64,000 nucleotides of DNA from Thiohalocapsa sp. ML1 (GCF_001469165.1 NZ_JABX01000015.1:62001-126000); one strand, 5' to 3'. Counted from the stretch's first letter, positions 51,369 through 62,961 are shown. Notes: a model not told the origin generated them from the letters alone. Numbers and translations are program-made.

Positions 51369-53021
51369 TCACACCGGCGCCGGCAGCTCCACCGGATGCG
51401 CCTCGCTCTGGGCGAAGTAGCGGCGCAAGAATTCGTCGAAGTCGATGGCGTCGGCGGCCTCGATGGCACGCTGGCGGTGGAGCGAGGTGGCGGCTAGATC
51501 CGCAAGCCAGGCCCCACGCTCCGCGGATGGCGGGGCGGCCAGGAAGCGCTCGCGGTGCTGCTCCGTGAGCCGGCGAGCGAAGGCCGCGAAGCCCTCGCCA
51601 CGCTCGCGCATCTCGGCGAGCATGCGTGCGGAGGGGGTGAGCGCCGGGTCTACAACCTTGGCTTGCTGTGCCTTGAGGCTCGCCACGAAGCGGTCGCCGC
51701 TACCGGCATCGTCGAGCAGCTCGGCGAGGGGCGCCATGGCGTCCAGCACCCGTGCGGCCCAATCGCGCAACGTCGGCTGCCGATCCCCGGCCTGAAGCCT
51801 GAGGCCCGGTGCTCGCCCTTGGTGCGCCGCAAGCACTTGGTTGGCGTCGATGGCGCGGCGCTCACGGGCGTCGATGCGCGGGCTCTCGATGAGCAGGCTG
51901 TAGAGCATCAGGAGCTTGAGGAAGCACATGGTCTCCAGGTCGATGCCGAGCGGATGGTAGGCATTGACGTCCACGGAGCGCAGCTCCACATAGCGCACGC
52001 CGCGCCGGCGCAGCGCCAGCGTCGGGCGTTCCATCCAATCTGTGATCTGCTTCGGGCGGACGGTGCTGTAGTACTCGTTCTCGATCTGCAGCACGTGGTC
52101 GTTCAACTGCTCGTAGCCGCCGTTGACCTTGATGCCGATGGTCTCGTACTGCGGACAGGGCGTTTCGATGGCCCAGGTGAGGCTCTTGATGTAGGCATCG
52201 AGGCTATCGTAGCTGGCCTTCATGCCCGTGCCCTCTTCCTGGCGGTTCTGATAGCCGATGTCGCCCATGCGCAGCGACGTGGCATGGGGATAGAAGAAGG
52301 TGTTGGCGTCGAAAGATTCCAAATCCGTCGTCACGTCCTGCACGAAGCTCTTGCACACCGCGGGCGATGCCCCGAACAGGTAGGGCACCAGCCAGCCGAG
52401 CCGTTGCAGGTTGCGCACCATGCCCATGTAGGACTCGGCGCGAAAACCCAGCACCGCGCGCTCAGCGTCGCCGCCGTCTGCCAAGCGCGGCGCCGGCGCC
52501 CGCATCGAGGCAAGCCGCGGCCACAGCGCCTCGTCGACCGAAAAGTTGAAATGCACGCCGGCGATGATCTGCATGATCCTGCCATAGCGGTTGCCGAGGC
52601 CGCGCCGGTAGACCGTCTTCATCTGCGCCGCGTTGGACGTGCCGTAGCGCGCGAGGGGGATGTCCGCGCCGCCGTGCAGCACGCAGGGCATGCTGCTCGC
52701 CCACAGGCGCTCGTCGCCGATGTGCCGATAGACATGGGCGTGCAGGTCGGCGAGCAGGTCGAGCACCTGCTCGCCGTTGCCGAGGGCCGGCGTCACCAGC
52801 TCGATCAGGGCCTCGGAGAAGTCCGTGGTGATACACGGATGCGTCAGCGGCGAGCCGAGCGCCGCGGGGTGCGGGGTGGGTGCGACGGAGCCCGCGGCGC
52901 TGACCCGCAGCGCCTCCTTCTCGAGCCCCACGAGCCCGCCGGCGAGGGCGGCGCGGCCGGCGTCGTCGGCGAAGGTACCGAGCAGAGCCGGGGCGAGCTC
53001 AAACGATGCGCGCCCGCTCAT
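51369..53021 (-). CDS. gshA: Glutamate-cysteine ligase, class I (GshA)
   Basis: 550 residues. First step of glutathione synthesis: ATP-dependent joining of glutamate and cysteine. Visible: VGLEKEALRV, TDFSEALIELVTPA (glutamate/metal-binding), AGVHFNFSVDE, DIGYQNRQEE and RRGVRYVELRSVDVNAYHPLGID, all diagnostic of gammaproteobacterial GshA. Slightly longer than E. coli (518). ATG 53021 gives a normal N-terminus. The gene is flanked by prc upstream on the same strand (152 bp gap). gshB is not in the window. Confidence 0.96.
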   Translation of the reverse strand: MSGRASFELAPALLGTFADDAGRAALAGGLVGLEKEALRVSAAGSVAPTPHPAALGSPLTHPCITTDFSEALIELVTPALGNGEQVLDLLADLHAHVYRHIGDERLWASSMPCVLHGGADIPLARYGTSNAAQMKTVYRRGLGNRYGRIMQIIAGVHFNFSVDEALWPRLASMRAPAPRLADGGDAERAVLGFRAESYMGMVRNLQRLGWLVPYLFGASPAVCKSFVQDVTTDLESFDANTFFYPHATSLRMGDIGYQNRQEEGTGMKASYDSLDAYIKSLTWAIETPCPQYETIGIKVNGGYEQLNDHVLQIENEYYSTVRPKQITDWMERPTLALRRRGVRYVELRSVDVNAYHPLGIDLETMCFLKLLMLYSLLIESPRIDARERRAIDANQVLAAHQGRAPGLRLQAGDRQPTLRDWAARVLDAMAPLAELLDDAGSGDRFVASLKAQQAKVVDPALTPSARMLAEMRERGEGFAAFARRLTEQHRERFLAAPPSAERGAWLADLAATSLHRQRAIEAADAIDFDEFLRRYFAQSEAHPVELPAPV

Positions 53022-53173
53022 GCCGTGGCCGCCGCAGCGCTCGGCACAGGCGCGGCCACGAGACGGCCCGCACGCGCGAAGTCGCCGCGCCCGTCGGCGC
53101 GGCAGAGATGAAGTGACTGCAACATGGTGGTGCGGCGGCCCAGCCGGGCCTCAGGGCGGGCTTCCGGAATCGC

Positions 53174-55390
53174 TCAGTCGCGCATCGCCGCGCGCGGGCG
53201 ATCTGCGGCGTCCTGCATGAGGATGACGTCGGCGAGGATACGTGCCGCCTCCTCCGCCTGGATGCGCTCGATGACCTCCTGCTGGCGCTCGAGGGCCTCC
53301 TCGTCCACCTCGTCGGCGTCCTCGTCCACGGGACGCACGCCGCGGGCGAGCAGGAAGCGGTCGCGCTCGGTCTTGAGCACTTCGTCGCGGCGTTCGGCCT
53401 CGCGGCGCCGCTCGCTCTCGCGCAGGGACACCTCCTGCTGCCGGTTGATCTCGGTGAGCACATCGCCGCGGGCCGTCAGCATCTTGAAGCCCTCGTCCTG
53501 CTGGATGCGCTGCGCGGAGCGCTGGCGGAGCGGCACCACGTCCACGGAGCGATAGGGCGAGTACTTAGCCGGGCGAATGCGGTCCCAGGGCAGCGCGTTG
53601 TCGAGGGAGCGCTCGCCGTGGTCGGCCAGGTCCGGCCCCAGGTCGAAGCGGATATCGGGCTCAACGCCCTTCAACTGCGTGCTGCCGCCGCTGACGCGGA
53701 AGAACTCCGCCATCGTCAGCCGCAGACGGCCGAGCTCGGCGGCGCTGCCCGGCATGTAGCGGTCGAGGTCGATAAGCGTCTGCACCGTGCCCTTGCCGAA
53801 GGTGGGCTCGCCGATGATGACGCCGCGGCCGTAGTCCTGGATGGCGCCGGCGAAGATCTCGGACGCCGACGCGCTGTTGCGGTCCACGAGCACAGCAAGC
53901 GGGCCGTCGTAGACGACGCCCGGGTCCGGGTCCACCTCCACATCCACCTTGCCGAGCGCGTCCTTGACCTGCACCACGGGACCCTCGTCGATGAAGAGCC
54001 CGGTGAGCGACGTGGCCTCGGTGAGCGAGCCGCCGCCGTTGCCGCGCAGATCGACGACGAGGCCGTCGATGCCGTCCGCCTGCAGCTTGCCGATGAGGCG
54101 GCGCACGTCGCGTGTGGTGCTGGTGAAATCGTTGGTGCCCTCAGACTCGGCGCGGAAGTCGCGGTAGAAGGCCGGCACCTGGACGACGCCGATGCGAAGC
54201 GCGGAACCCTGCCCCGGTACATCGATGAGGTAGGACTTCGCGGCCTGGTCCTCCAGTTGGATCTCGTTGCGCACCAGCTCCACCTCGCGCGTACGCCCGC
54301 CGGAGCCGGATGCCTTCGGCAGGATCTGGAGCCGCACCGTGGAGCCGCTCGGGCCGCGGATCTTGTCCACGACGTCCTGCAGGCGCCAGCCGACGACGTC
54401 TTCCATCTCACCGCTGCGACCCTGGCCGACGCCGATGATGCGGTCACCGGTGTGCACCTGGCCGGACTGGCGTGCGGGCCCGCCGGGGATGGTGCGCTGA
54501 ATCACCGTGTACTCGTTCTCGCCGCTCAGCACGGCGCCGATGCCCTCCAGCTTGAGTCGCATGCTGATGTCGAAGTTCTCCGATGTGCTCGGCGACATGT
54601 AGCTCGTGTGCGGCTCCAGCGTGCGCGTATATGCGTTGACGAAGGCCTGGTAGACATCGTCGGCGGTGAACTGGTGGATGCGCCGGGCGATGCCTTCGTA
54701 GCGTTTGCGGAGCTGGTCGCGGATCTCACCCTCGGGCTCGTCGGCGAGCTTGAGCGTCAGGTAGTCGTACTTGACGCGCTGGCGCCAGAGGGCGTCGAGC
54801 TCCGCGTCGGTGGCCGCCCAAGGGGCGTCCTTGCGGTCGAAGCGGTAGGTCTCCGGACGCTCGAAGTCGAAATTCTGGTCCAGCAGCGACAACGCATAGT
54901 CGATGCGGCTGTCCACGCGCATGCGATAAACGCGGAAGATGTCGAAGGCGACGTCGAGCTTGCCTTGGTCCAGATCCTGGTCCAGCCGGTTCGCACCGCG
55001 CGCGAAGCGATCAACATCGCGTTGCAGGAAGAACGAGCGGTTCGGGTCCAGGTCCTCGAAGTAGTTGAGCAGGCTCTGCTGGGCAAAGGCGTCGTCCAGC
55101 CGGAAGCTGCGGTAGTGGAAGCGCTCCAACACCTTGTTGATGACCAGGGTCGTCTTGCTCTGGCGCTCCGACGGGAACAGCTCGGCCAAGCCGACGGGCG
55201 TGAACTCGGCAACCGCCGCGCAGGACACGCAGAGCCAGGCCGCCAGCGCGACGAGCAACGTCGCGACACGCGGCCGGCGCCGGCTGGGCCGGGCGGGCGA
55301 CGCGGTACCGCAGGCGAAGGCCCTCGACGCGGCGGTCGCGATGGGAAGGTCGGAGCGATTGGTGGTTCGGATCATGTACTTTGCAGCCAT
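53174..55390 (-). CDS. prc: Tail-specific (carboxy-terminal processing) protease Prc
   Basis: 738 residues from ATG 55390 (alternative ATG 55375). Signal-like hydrophobic segment VATLLVALAAWLCVSCAAVA near 43-62, so periplasmic. Domains: N-terminal helical domain (about 70-240), PDZ domain (GIGAVLSGENEYTVIQRTIPG region), and S41 protease core with RGNGGGSL and VDRNSASASEIFAGAIQ; catalytic Ser about 508 and Lys about 533 in EPTFGKGTVQ. A C-terminal DUF3340-like part with charged coiled coil follows, as in E. coli Prc. It trims C-termini of periplasmic proteins such as penicillin-binding protein 3 or murein hydrolases. Confidence 0.95.
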   Translation of the reverse strand: MAAKYMIRTTNRSDLPIATAASRAFACGTASPARPSRRRPRVATLLVALAAWLCVSCAAVAEFTPVGLAELFPSERQSKTTLVINKVLERFHYRSFRLDDAFAQQSLLNYFEDLDPNRSFFLQRDVDRFARGANRLDQDLDQGKLDVAFDIFRVYRMRVDSRIDYALSLLDQNFDFERPETYRFDRKDAPWAATDAELDALWRQRVKYDYLTLKLADEPEGEIRDQLRKRYEGIARRIHQFTADDVYQAFVNAYTRTLEPHTSYMSPSTSENFDISMRLKLEGIGAVLSGENEYTVIQRTIPGGPARQSGQVHTGDRIIGVGQGRSGEMEDVVGWRLQDVVDKIRGPSGSTVRLQILPKASGSGGRTREVELVRNEIQLEDQAAKSYLIDVPGQGSALRIGVVQVPAFYRDFRAESEGTNDFTSTTRDVRRLIGKLQADGIDGLVVDLRGNGGGSLTEATSLTGLFIDEGPVVQVKDALGKVDVEVDPDPGVVYDGPLAVLVDRNSASASEIFAGAIQDYGRGVIIGEPTFGKGTVQTLIDLDRYMPGSAAELGRLRLTMAEFFRVSGGSTQLKGVEPDIRFDLGPDLADHGERSLDNALPWDRIRPAKYSPYRSVDVVPLRQRSAQRIQQDEGFKMLTARGDVLTEINRQQEVSLRESERRREAERRDEVLKTERDRFLLARGVRPVDEDADEVDEEALERQQEVIERIQAEEAARILADVILMQDAADRPRAAMRD

Positions 55391-55727
55391 CGACGGGCTC
55401 GAATCTAGGGTGGGGCGGGGCGCGCGCCGCGAGACCGTTGCCCAAAGTCAGACAGTAACGACAGCTTGCGCGGAGTTCAACGACTTGAACGCCGGCATGG
55501 TCCCGACAGCGGCCGTCCGGGCGGCGATTCGCACGCGAGCGGGCAACGCGGCAGTTCGGTTGTATCGTCCTCAAGGGCCTCAACCACTTGCGAAAGGCGC
55601 CAAGCCCACAGCGCGCCGACTGTAACGCGATCGATCGGGGTTGTCTCAAGCCCCACCGCAGCCGTACTCGTTGTCTTTGTCGAGCTCAGCCCGTTTTGCG
55701 CATACGACATTACCGCGACGCTCTTGT
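55391..55727. other. Intergenic region between pgeF and prc
   Basis: 337 bp, less GC-rich than the surroundings. A minus-strand frame of 84 codons is open but has a poor start, no ribosome binding site and no protein-like pattern, so it is not called as a gene. It probably holds the prc promoter. Confidence 0.5.
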
Positions 55728-56503
55728 TCAAGTTGCTGCAACGCCGGGGGCAGAAGCGCCGACGCCGACCGGGTCGAGCCAGATCAGCGTTGCCATGCGC
55801 CCGGTGCGCCCATCGCGGCGGTAGGAGTAGAAGCGGGCCGGATCGCTTAGGGTGCAGAGATCGCCGCCGAACACCGCCGTGATGCCGAGCGCCGCGAGCC
55901 TGGTGCGCGCTAGCGCGTACAGGTCCGCAAACCAGCGGTCGCCGGTACCGGCGCGAAAGGCTGCCGCCGCCGCCGGATCAGCGGCGACGAAGGCCGCGCG
56001 CACCTCCGGGCCCACCTCGAACCGCTCCGGGCCGATGGCGGGGCCGAGCCAGGCCATGAGTGCAGCCGGCGCTGCGCCGAGCCGGGCCACGGTGGCCTCG
56101 ATGACGCCGGCGTGCAGGCCGCGCCAGCCGGCGTGCGCGGCGGCGCAGACGCTGCCCGCGCGGTCGCACAGCAGCACCGGCAGGCAGTCCGCGGTGAGCA
56201 CGGCGCAGACCTGGCCGGGCAAGCGGCTCAGCGACGCGTCCGCCACCGGGGGGTCCGGCGACGGCGCCGCCGCGGTCACGGCGTCGCAGCCGTGCACCTG
56301 GTTGAGCCATCGCGGCTCCGCGGGCAGCGCGAGCGCCGCACGGAGCCGCGCGCGGTTCACCGCCACCGCGGCCGGATCATCGCCGACGTGGTGGGCGAGA
56401 TTGAGCGCCGCGTAGGGGCCGGCGCTGACGCCGCCGTGGCGCGTGCTGGTGCAGGCCCGCACCCAGGCCGGCGCCGGCCAGTCGGGCAGGATCACCTCGA
56501 TGC

Positions 56504-56507
<4 letters not shown>
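55728..56507 (-). CDS. pgeF: Polyphenol oxidase/peptidoglycan editing factor PgeF (laccase domain, YfiH family)
   Basis: 259-residue YfiH/LACC1-type protein; E. coli YfiH/PgeF corrects cytoplasmic peptidoglycan precursors by removing misincorporated serine, and homologues have purine nucleoside activity. Metal-site and fold motifs: LNQVHGCDA, VLTADCLPVLLCD, AAAHAGWRGLHAGV and WLGPAIGPERFEVG. ATG 56507 overlaps the rluD stop codon by 4 nt (ATGA), the standard rluD-yfiH arrangement of gammaproteobacteria. Upstream in-frame sequence is antisense-like and rejected. Confidence 0.94.
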
Positions 56508-57541
<1,034 letters not shown>

Positions 57542-57552
57542 CAAAGATTCGC

Positions 57553-57558
57553 TACAAT
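57553..57558 (+). promoter_or_regulatory. Putative -10 element of bamD
   Basis: TACAAT hexamer 37 bp upstream of the bamD ATG in the short divergent gap with rluD. No good -35 is seen at 17 bp; low confidence. Confidence 0.3.
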
Positions 57559-57595
57559 GCCGGGCTGTTTAGACATTTTTTCCACGCGGACCTCG

Positions 57596-58414
57596 ATGCG
57601 CAGAGCCATTCTCATTTTCTTGCTCGCCATCGGTCTGTCCGGCTGCGGCATCATCGGCAAGGATTTCGATGAGACCGAAGGATGGACCGCCGCGGAGCTT
57701 TACAACAAGGCTGCCCGCGAGATGGACGGCAACAACTACAGCCGCGCCATCGAGCTTTATCGCAAGCTCGAGACCCGCTACCCGTTCGGGCGCTACGCCA
57801 TGCAGGGCCAGCTCGACGTCGCCTACGCCTACTACAAGTCCGAGCAGCCCGAGGAGGCCATCGCCGCCGCGGACCGCTTCATCAAGCTCTACCCGCAAAA
57901 CCCCTACGTCGACTACGCCTACTATCTGAAGGGCATCGTCAGTTACAACCGCAGCGTCGGCTTTATCGACCGCTTCATCCCCACCGACCAGTCGCAGCGC
58001 GACCCGGGCTCGGCGCTCGACGCCTTCGAGGACTTCGGCGAGTTGGTACGGCGCTTCCCCGACAGCAGATACGCCGCCGATGCGCGCCAGCGCATGCTCT
58101 ATCTGCGCAGCAACCTCGCGAAGAACGAGGTGCACGTCGCCCGCTACTACATGAAGCGCGGCGCCTACCTCGCGGCGGCGAATCGGGCGCAGTACGTGAT
58201 CGAGCGCTTCCAGCGGACCTCTGCGGTGGAAGAGGCGCTGGAGGTGATGATCGACGCCTACGACCGCTTGGGCAAGGAGCAGCTCGCCGCCGACGCGCGG
58301 CGCGTGCTAGAGCTGAACCGCCGCGAGGGACGCTTCATCGACGACACGCCGGCACCGGAGGAGATCAGCCTCGGCCGGCGGATCTGGGAGTATCTGAGCC
58401 TGGACGAGAACTGA
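57596..58414 (+). CDS. bamD: Outer membrane protein assembly factor BamD
   Basis: 272-residue lipoprotein. Signal and lipobox LSGC (Cys17) anchor it to the inner leaflet of the outer membrane. TPR-like repeats are visible as AELYNKAAREMDGNNYSRAI, YPFGRYAMQGQLDVAYAYYK, ADRFIKLYPQNPYVDYAYYL and ELVRRFPDSRYAADARQRM. With BamA it forms the essential core of the beta-barrel assembly machine. Divergent from rluD, the normal gammaproteobacterial arrangement. Length fits the family (about 245-290). Confidence 0.96.
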   Translation: MRRAILIFLLAIGLSGCGIIGKDFDETEGWTAAELYNKAAREMDGNNYSRAIELYRKLETRYPFGRYAMQGQLDVAYAYYKSEQPEEAIAAADRFIKLYPQNPYVDYAYYLKGIVSYNRSVGFIDRFIPTDQSQRDPGSALDAFEDFGELVRRFPDSRYAADARQRMLYLRSNLAKNEVHVARYYMKRGAYLAAANRAQYVIERFQRTSAVEEALEVMIDAYDRLGKEQLAADARRVLELNRREGRFIDDTPAPEEISLGRRIWEYLSLDEN

Positions 58415-58459
58415 TCGGGCAGTCGCGCGGGCACGCCGTCGCGAGCCGCCGGTGCGGCA

Positions 58460-58475
58460 GCCCGGGCGGCCGGGC
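58460..58475. terminator. GC hairpin between bamD and glnB
   Basis: GCCCGG-GCGG-CCGGGC, two bases from the glnB stop codon, between convergent genes. TT follows on the plus strand. It could end either transcript, but the U-tract is short. Confidence 0.35.
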
Positions 58476-58476
58476 T

Positions 58477-58923
<447 letters not shown>

Positions 58924-58958
58924 TCAACGGGCGCCGTGCGTCACGGCCGTGTGAAGGC

Positions 58959-59831
58959 TCAGGCGCCGAGCAGCTCCGCCAGCCGTGCACCCATGTCGGC
59001 CGGGGAGCGCACCGTCGCCACCCCGGCTGCATCGAGCGCCCGATACTTGCCCTCGGCCGTGCCAGCCCCGCCGCTCACGATGGCGCCGGCGTGGCCCATG
59101 CGCTTGCCGGCCGGGGCGGTGACACCTGCAATGTACGCGACAACCGGCTTCGAGGTGCGCGCGGCGATGTGTGCAGCGGCGCGCTCTTCCGCGTCGCCGC
59201 CGATCTCACCCACCAGCAGCACGGCCTCGGTCTGCGGGTCTGCATCGAACAGGTCCAGGCAATCGATGAAGCCGAGGCCGTGGATCGGGTCGCCGCCGAT
59301 GCCGATGCAGGTACTCTGGCCAAGGCCGGCCGCGGTGGTCTGGTGCACGGCCTCGTAGGTCAGGGTGCCGGAGCGCGACACGATGCCGACCCGTCCCGGG
59401 CGGTGGATCGCACCGGGCATGATGCCGATCTTGCAGGCCCCCGGCGTAATGATGCCGGGACAGTTCGGGCCGATCAGCACGCTGTTGCCGTGCGCGAGCG
59501 CGGCGCGCACGCGCAGCATGTCCAGCACCGGCACGCCCTCGGTGATGCAGACGATGACGCGGATGCCGGCGTCCGCCGCCTCCATGATCGCGTCCGCGGC
59601 GAAGGGCGCCGGCACGTAGATCATGGTCGCGTCCGCGCCCGTGGCATGCACGGCAGCGTGCACCGTATCGAACACGGGCCGATCGAGATGGCGCTGGCCG
59701 CCCTTGCCCGGCGTGACCCCGCCCACCAGGCGGGTACCATAGGCGATGGCCTGCTCGCTGTGGAAGGTGCCCTGCTTGCCGGTGAATCCTTGACAGATCA
59801 CGCGAGTCCGGTCGTCGATGAGTACGCTCAT
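58959..59831 (-). CDS. sucD: Succinyl-CoA synthetase alpha subunit
   Basis: 290 residues. Catalyses succinyl-CoA + ADP + Pi to succinate + CoA + ATP in the TCA cycle, as a complex with SucC. CoA-binding Rossmann part ([19 protein letters not shown]), [11 protein letters not shown], and active-site His247 in [12 protein letters not shown] that carries the phosphate. It lies 21 bp after sucC. The pair is separated from sucAB. The succinate link to the methylcitrate operon in this window is metabolic, not regulatory. Confidence 0.96.
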   Translation of the reverse strand: MSVLIDDRTRVICQGFTGKQGTFHSEQAIAYGTRLVGGVTPGKGGQRHLDRPVFDTVHAAVHATGADATMIYVPAPFAADAIMEAADAGIRVIVCITEGVPVLDMLRVRAALAHGNSVLIGPNCPGIITPGACKIGIMPGAIHRPGRVGIVSRSGTLTYEAVHQTTAAGLGQSTCIGIGGDPIHGLGFIDCLDLFDADPQTEAVLLVGEIGGDAEERAAAHIAARTSKPVVAYIAGVTAPAGKRMGHAGAIVSGGAGTAEGKYRALDAAGVATVRSPADMGARLAELLGA

Positions 59832-59852
59832 GTGGTGGCCCCCGGGCCCGAG

Positions 59853-61016
59853 TCAGCGCCGCGCGGCGGCGACGGCCCGCGCCGCCGCGTCGCCCAGGCT
59901 GGTTGCAGTTTCAAGCGCGAGGCCGCTGTCGGCGAGTAGGGCGAGCCCCTCCGCGGCCCGGGTGCCCTCCAGGCGCACCACCAACGGCACGTCGAGCGCG
60001 ACCTCCCGGGCGGCGGCGAGAATGCCCTCGGCGATGAGATCGCAGCGCACGATGCCGCCAAAGATGTTGACCAGCACCGCCCGCACGTTGCCGTCGCTCA
60101 GGATCAGCTTGAAGGCCTCGGCGACCCGCTCCGCACTGGTGCCGCCGCCGACGTCGAGAAAGTTGGCCGGCGCCCCGCCTTGGAGCTTGACGAGATCCAG
60201 GGTCGCCATTGCGAGCCCGGCCCCGTTCACCATACAGCCGATGTCGCCGTTCAGCGCGATGTAGTTGAGCTGGTGCGCCGCGGCGGCGAGCTCGCGGGGG
60301 TCCTCCTGGGTCGGGTCGCGCTGCTCGCCGAGGTCCGGGTGCCGGTACAGCGCGTTGTCATCGAGGTTCACCTTCGCGTCCAGTGCCAGCAAGTGGCCGT
60401 CGGCGGTAATCACCAGGGGGTTGATCTCCACCAGGCTCGCGTCGACCGCCACCAGCAGTTCCACCACGCCCGCCAGCAGTGGCCCCAGCTCCGCCACCTG
60501 CGCCTTGTCGAGCCCGAGCCAGAAACCGATCCGGCGGGCCTGCCAGGGCATGAGCCCGATGACGGGCTCAACGTGGGTCACCAGCAGCCTTTCCGGGGTC
60601 GCGGCAGCGACGGTCTCGATGTCCATGCCCCCGGCGGCCGAGGCCATCAGCGCGATGCGGCCCACCGTGCGATCCACCAGCGCCGCCAGGTAGAGCTCGC
60701 GCGCGATGGGCGTCGCGGACTCCACCAGGAGCTGCGACACCGGCAGGCCGGAGGCGACACTCTGGTGCGTCGTCAACCGTCCGCCGAGCAACGCCTCGGC
60801 CGCGGCGGCGACCTCATCTACGCCCTTGCAACGGCGGATGCCGCCGGCCTTGCCGCGCCCGCCGGCATGCACCTGGGCCTTAACCACCCAGGTATCGCCG
60901 CCGAGGGTACGTGCGGCATCCACCGCGGCGGCGGTGGTCATGGCGACCTGCCCCGACGGGATCGGTATCCGGTAGCGCTCGAACAGGGCCTTGGCCTGGT
61001 ACTCGTGCAGATTCAT
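59853..61016 (-). CDS. sucC: Succinyl-CoA synthetase beta subunit
   Basis: 387-residue ATP-grasp subunit binding nucleotide and succinate. Begins MNLHEYQAKALFERYRIP; AQVHAGGRGKAGGI is the nucleotide-binding grasp strand, DASLVEINPLVITADGHL the metal site, and GDIGCMVNGAGLAMATLD and NIFGGIVRCDLIAEGIL the C-terminal flavodoxin-like part. It is first in the sucCD operon, divergent from pilS. Confidence 0.96.
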   Translation of the reverse strand: MNLHEYQAKALFERYRIPIPSGQVAMTTAAAVDAARTLGGDTWVVKAQVHAGGRGKAGGIRRCKGVDEVAAAAEALLGGRLTTHQSVASGLPVSQLLVESATPIARELYLAALVDRTVGRIALMASAAGGMDIETVAAATPERLLVTHVEPVIGLMPWQARRIGFWLGLDKAQVAELGPLLAGVVELLVAVDASLVEINPLVITADGHLLALDAKVNLDDNALYRHPDLGEQRDPTQEDPRELAAAAHQLNYIALNGDIGCMVNGAGLAMATLDLVKLQGGAPANFLDVGGGTSAERVAEAFKLILSDGNVRAVLVNIFGGIVRCDLIAEGILAAAREVALDVPLVVRLEGTRAAEGLALLADSGLALETATSLGDAAARAVAAARR

Positions 61017-61287
61017 GGTGTAGCGTCGCTCGCGCAGGCAGAACCCGTTGGGGGAGCGCCGAGACAGTAGGTGCTTCCCGCCGGGCAGGAAGACCGGCCG
61101 CCTTCATGGCCCTCAGGCGTTGATATGAAGCAACCCGCAGGCCGTCCTGCGAGCTGCATGCTGATGATTGGCCAGGATTTGGCTACAGGTCTCAGCAACA
61201 GGTCACCGCGCCGCGAAAACTACTGGGGGCGCGCGCACAGGATGGGTATTCTGTGCCAACCTCGCCAAACTCGCAAAGGAGTCGGTG

Positions 61288-62961
61288 TTGCAGCAGAGCG
61301 GTTCTATCGGCGATGCCGGACAGGAGGAAGACCAAGCGGTCGTCGATCCGCCGCCGGCGCGCGCCTTCCGCGTCGACAGTGCGCTCACCTGGCTCTTCCT
61401 TTACCGGCTGGTGCTGGCGGCACTGCTGGTGCTGCTGTTCAGCTTTCCCGCGGACACGCCCTGGCTGGGCGACGTCGAAGACAAGGAGACCGCGCGGACA
61501 CTGATCGCGCTGCAGGGCTTGAGCATCCTCGTCGGTGGGCTCCTGATCCCGGCCCGCTGGCCGACCCGCGCGCAGCAGATCCAGCTCGCGGTGTTCCTGG
61601 ACATTGCCGTCTATACACTGCTGATGCACGTCGCCGGCGGCGTGGCGAGCGGCCTTGGCCTGTTGCCCGCCATCGCCGTGGCGGTCGGCGCCACCTTGAT
61701 GGAGGGCCGGCTGGCGCTGTTGTTCGCATCCCTGGCGACGCTTGCGGTCATCACCCAGCAGGTCTACTCGGAGCTCTATCTCGGCACCCAGGCGGGCACC
61801 TATACGCAGGCCGGGCTGCTGGGGCTCACCTACTTCGCCGTCGCCTTGCTCGCACACGTGATGACCCGCCGACTGCGCGAGACCGAGCGCATCGCCGCCC
61901 GCCGCAAGGTGGACATCGCCGACCTGTCCCAGCTCAACGAGTATGTGATCCAGCGCATGACCATGGGCGTCGTCGCCATCGACGGCGAGCGCAAGATCCT
62001 GCTGCTCAACAATGCGGCGCGGCGGCTGCTCGGCGCCCCCGACGCGCGGCCCGGCGACAGCCTGTTCCGGCTCTCGCCGCCACTGCGGGAGTGGTTCCTG
62101 CGCCGGCTGCGCATCGGGCTCGGCGCGTCCGTAGACGACGCCGAGCTGGTGCAGCTCGGCGACGCCGAGGTGCAGCCGAGCCTGATGCTGCTCGGCGACG
62201 GGCGCAGCAACGGTGCGCTGATTTATCTGCGCGACCGCCGCGAGCTGCTGCGCCAGGCGCAAGACGTGAAGCTCGCGGCCCTGGGGCGCCTCACCGCCAG
62301 CATCGCGCACAACATCCGCAACCCCTTGTCGTCCGTGCGGCACGCGGCACAGTTGCTGGCCGAGTCCGATGCCATCGACGCGGCCGATGCCAACCTACTC
62401 GCCATCCTGCAGCGCAACGTGCTGCGCATCGACGAGACGGTCACCAGCATCCTGGAACTGTCGCGACGACACGCGGCGGAACGCACCGACATCGACCTGG
62501 CGCAGTGGCTCGCCGGCTTTGCAGACGAGTACCGCGGCAACCATCCGGCCGAGGCGCCGCGCCTGCACACCGAGATCCCGACAGCGCGCCTGCCGCTGTG
62601 CGTGGACACCCGCCACCTGGGCCAGATCCTGCGCAACCTCTGCGACAACGCCTTCAAGCACGGCGCGCGCGACGGCGGCACGCCCGTGGTCCTGCTGCGG
62701 GCGACCTATGCCCCCAACCTCGGCAGCGTGCTGCTGGAGGTGATCGATACGGGCCCCGGCATCCCGGATGCCGACCGCAAACAGGTGTTCGAGCCCTTCT
62801 TCACGACGTCGCCAAGTGGCACAGGTCTCGGTTTGTACATTGCGCAGGAGCTGAGCGAGGCGAACGGCATCCGCTTGGAGTATATTCCCCCAGAGCCGAT
62901 GGAAGGGCGCTTCCGATTGACATTCGGGCCAACTTCGGTCGAGCCCTGGGGAGTCGCCTGA
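61288..62961 (+). CDS. pilS: Sensor histidine kinase PilS
   Basis: 557 residues. The start is chosen at TTG 61288 because AAAGGAG lies six bases upstream; GTG 61285 is also possible. About six N-terminal TM segments (positions about 30-185) are followed by a PAS-like domain (MGVVAIDGERKILLLNNAARRLL) and a HisKA core, with phospho-acceptor His341 in SIAHNIRNPLSSV, N-box LCDNAFKHG and G-boxes DTGPGIPD and GTGLGLYIA. It controls type IV pilin transcription through PilR. Oddity: the residue after His341 is Asn, where PilS and most HisKA kinases have Glu/Asp. Confidence 0.92.
   Translation: MQQSGSIGDAGQEEDQAVVDPPPARAFRVDSALTWLFLYRLVLAALLVLLFSFPADTPWLGDVEDKETARTLIALQGLSILVGGLLIPARWPTRAQQIQLAVFLDIAVYTLLMHVAGGVASGLGLLPAIAVAVGATLMEGRLALLFASLATLAVITQQVYSELYLGTQAGTYTQAGLLGLTYFAVALLAHVMTRRLRETERIAARRKVDIADLSQLNEYVIQRMTMGVVAIDGERKILLLNNAARRLLGAPDARPGDSLFRLSPPLREWFLRRLRIGLGASVDDAELVQLGDAEVQPSLMLLGDGRSNGALIYLRDRRELLRQAQDVKLAALGRLTASIAHNIRNPLSSVRHAAQLLAESDAIDAADANLLAILQRNVLRIDETVTSILELSRRHAAERTDIDLAQWLAGFADEYRGNHPAEAPRLHTEIPTARLPLCVDTRHLGQILRNLCDNAFKHGARDGGTPVVLLRATYAPNLGSVLLEVIDTGPGIPDADRKQVFEPFFTTSPSGTGLGLYIAQELSEANGIRLEYIPPEPMEGRFRLTFGPTSVEPWGVA

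Noticed and set aside
55477-55731. An 84-codon minus-strand frame between pgeF and prc
   Set aside because: No ribosome binding site, no recognisable pattern, and a Ser/Thr/Pro-rich composition.
61169-61184. Sigma-54-like promoter (TGGCC...TTGGC, GG-N10-GC) upstream of pilS
   Set aside because: Only the GG/GC dinucleotides match; the flanking bases deviate, and such matches are expected by chance in GC-rich DNA.
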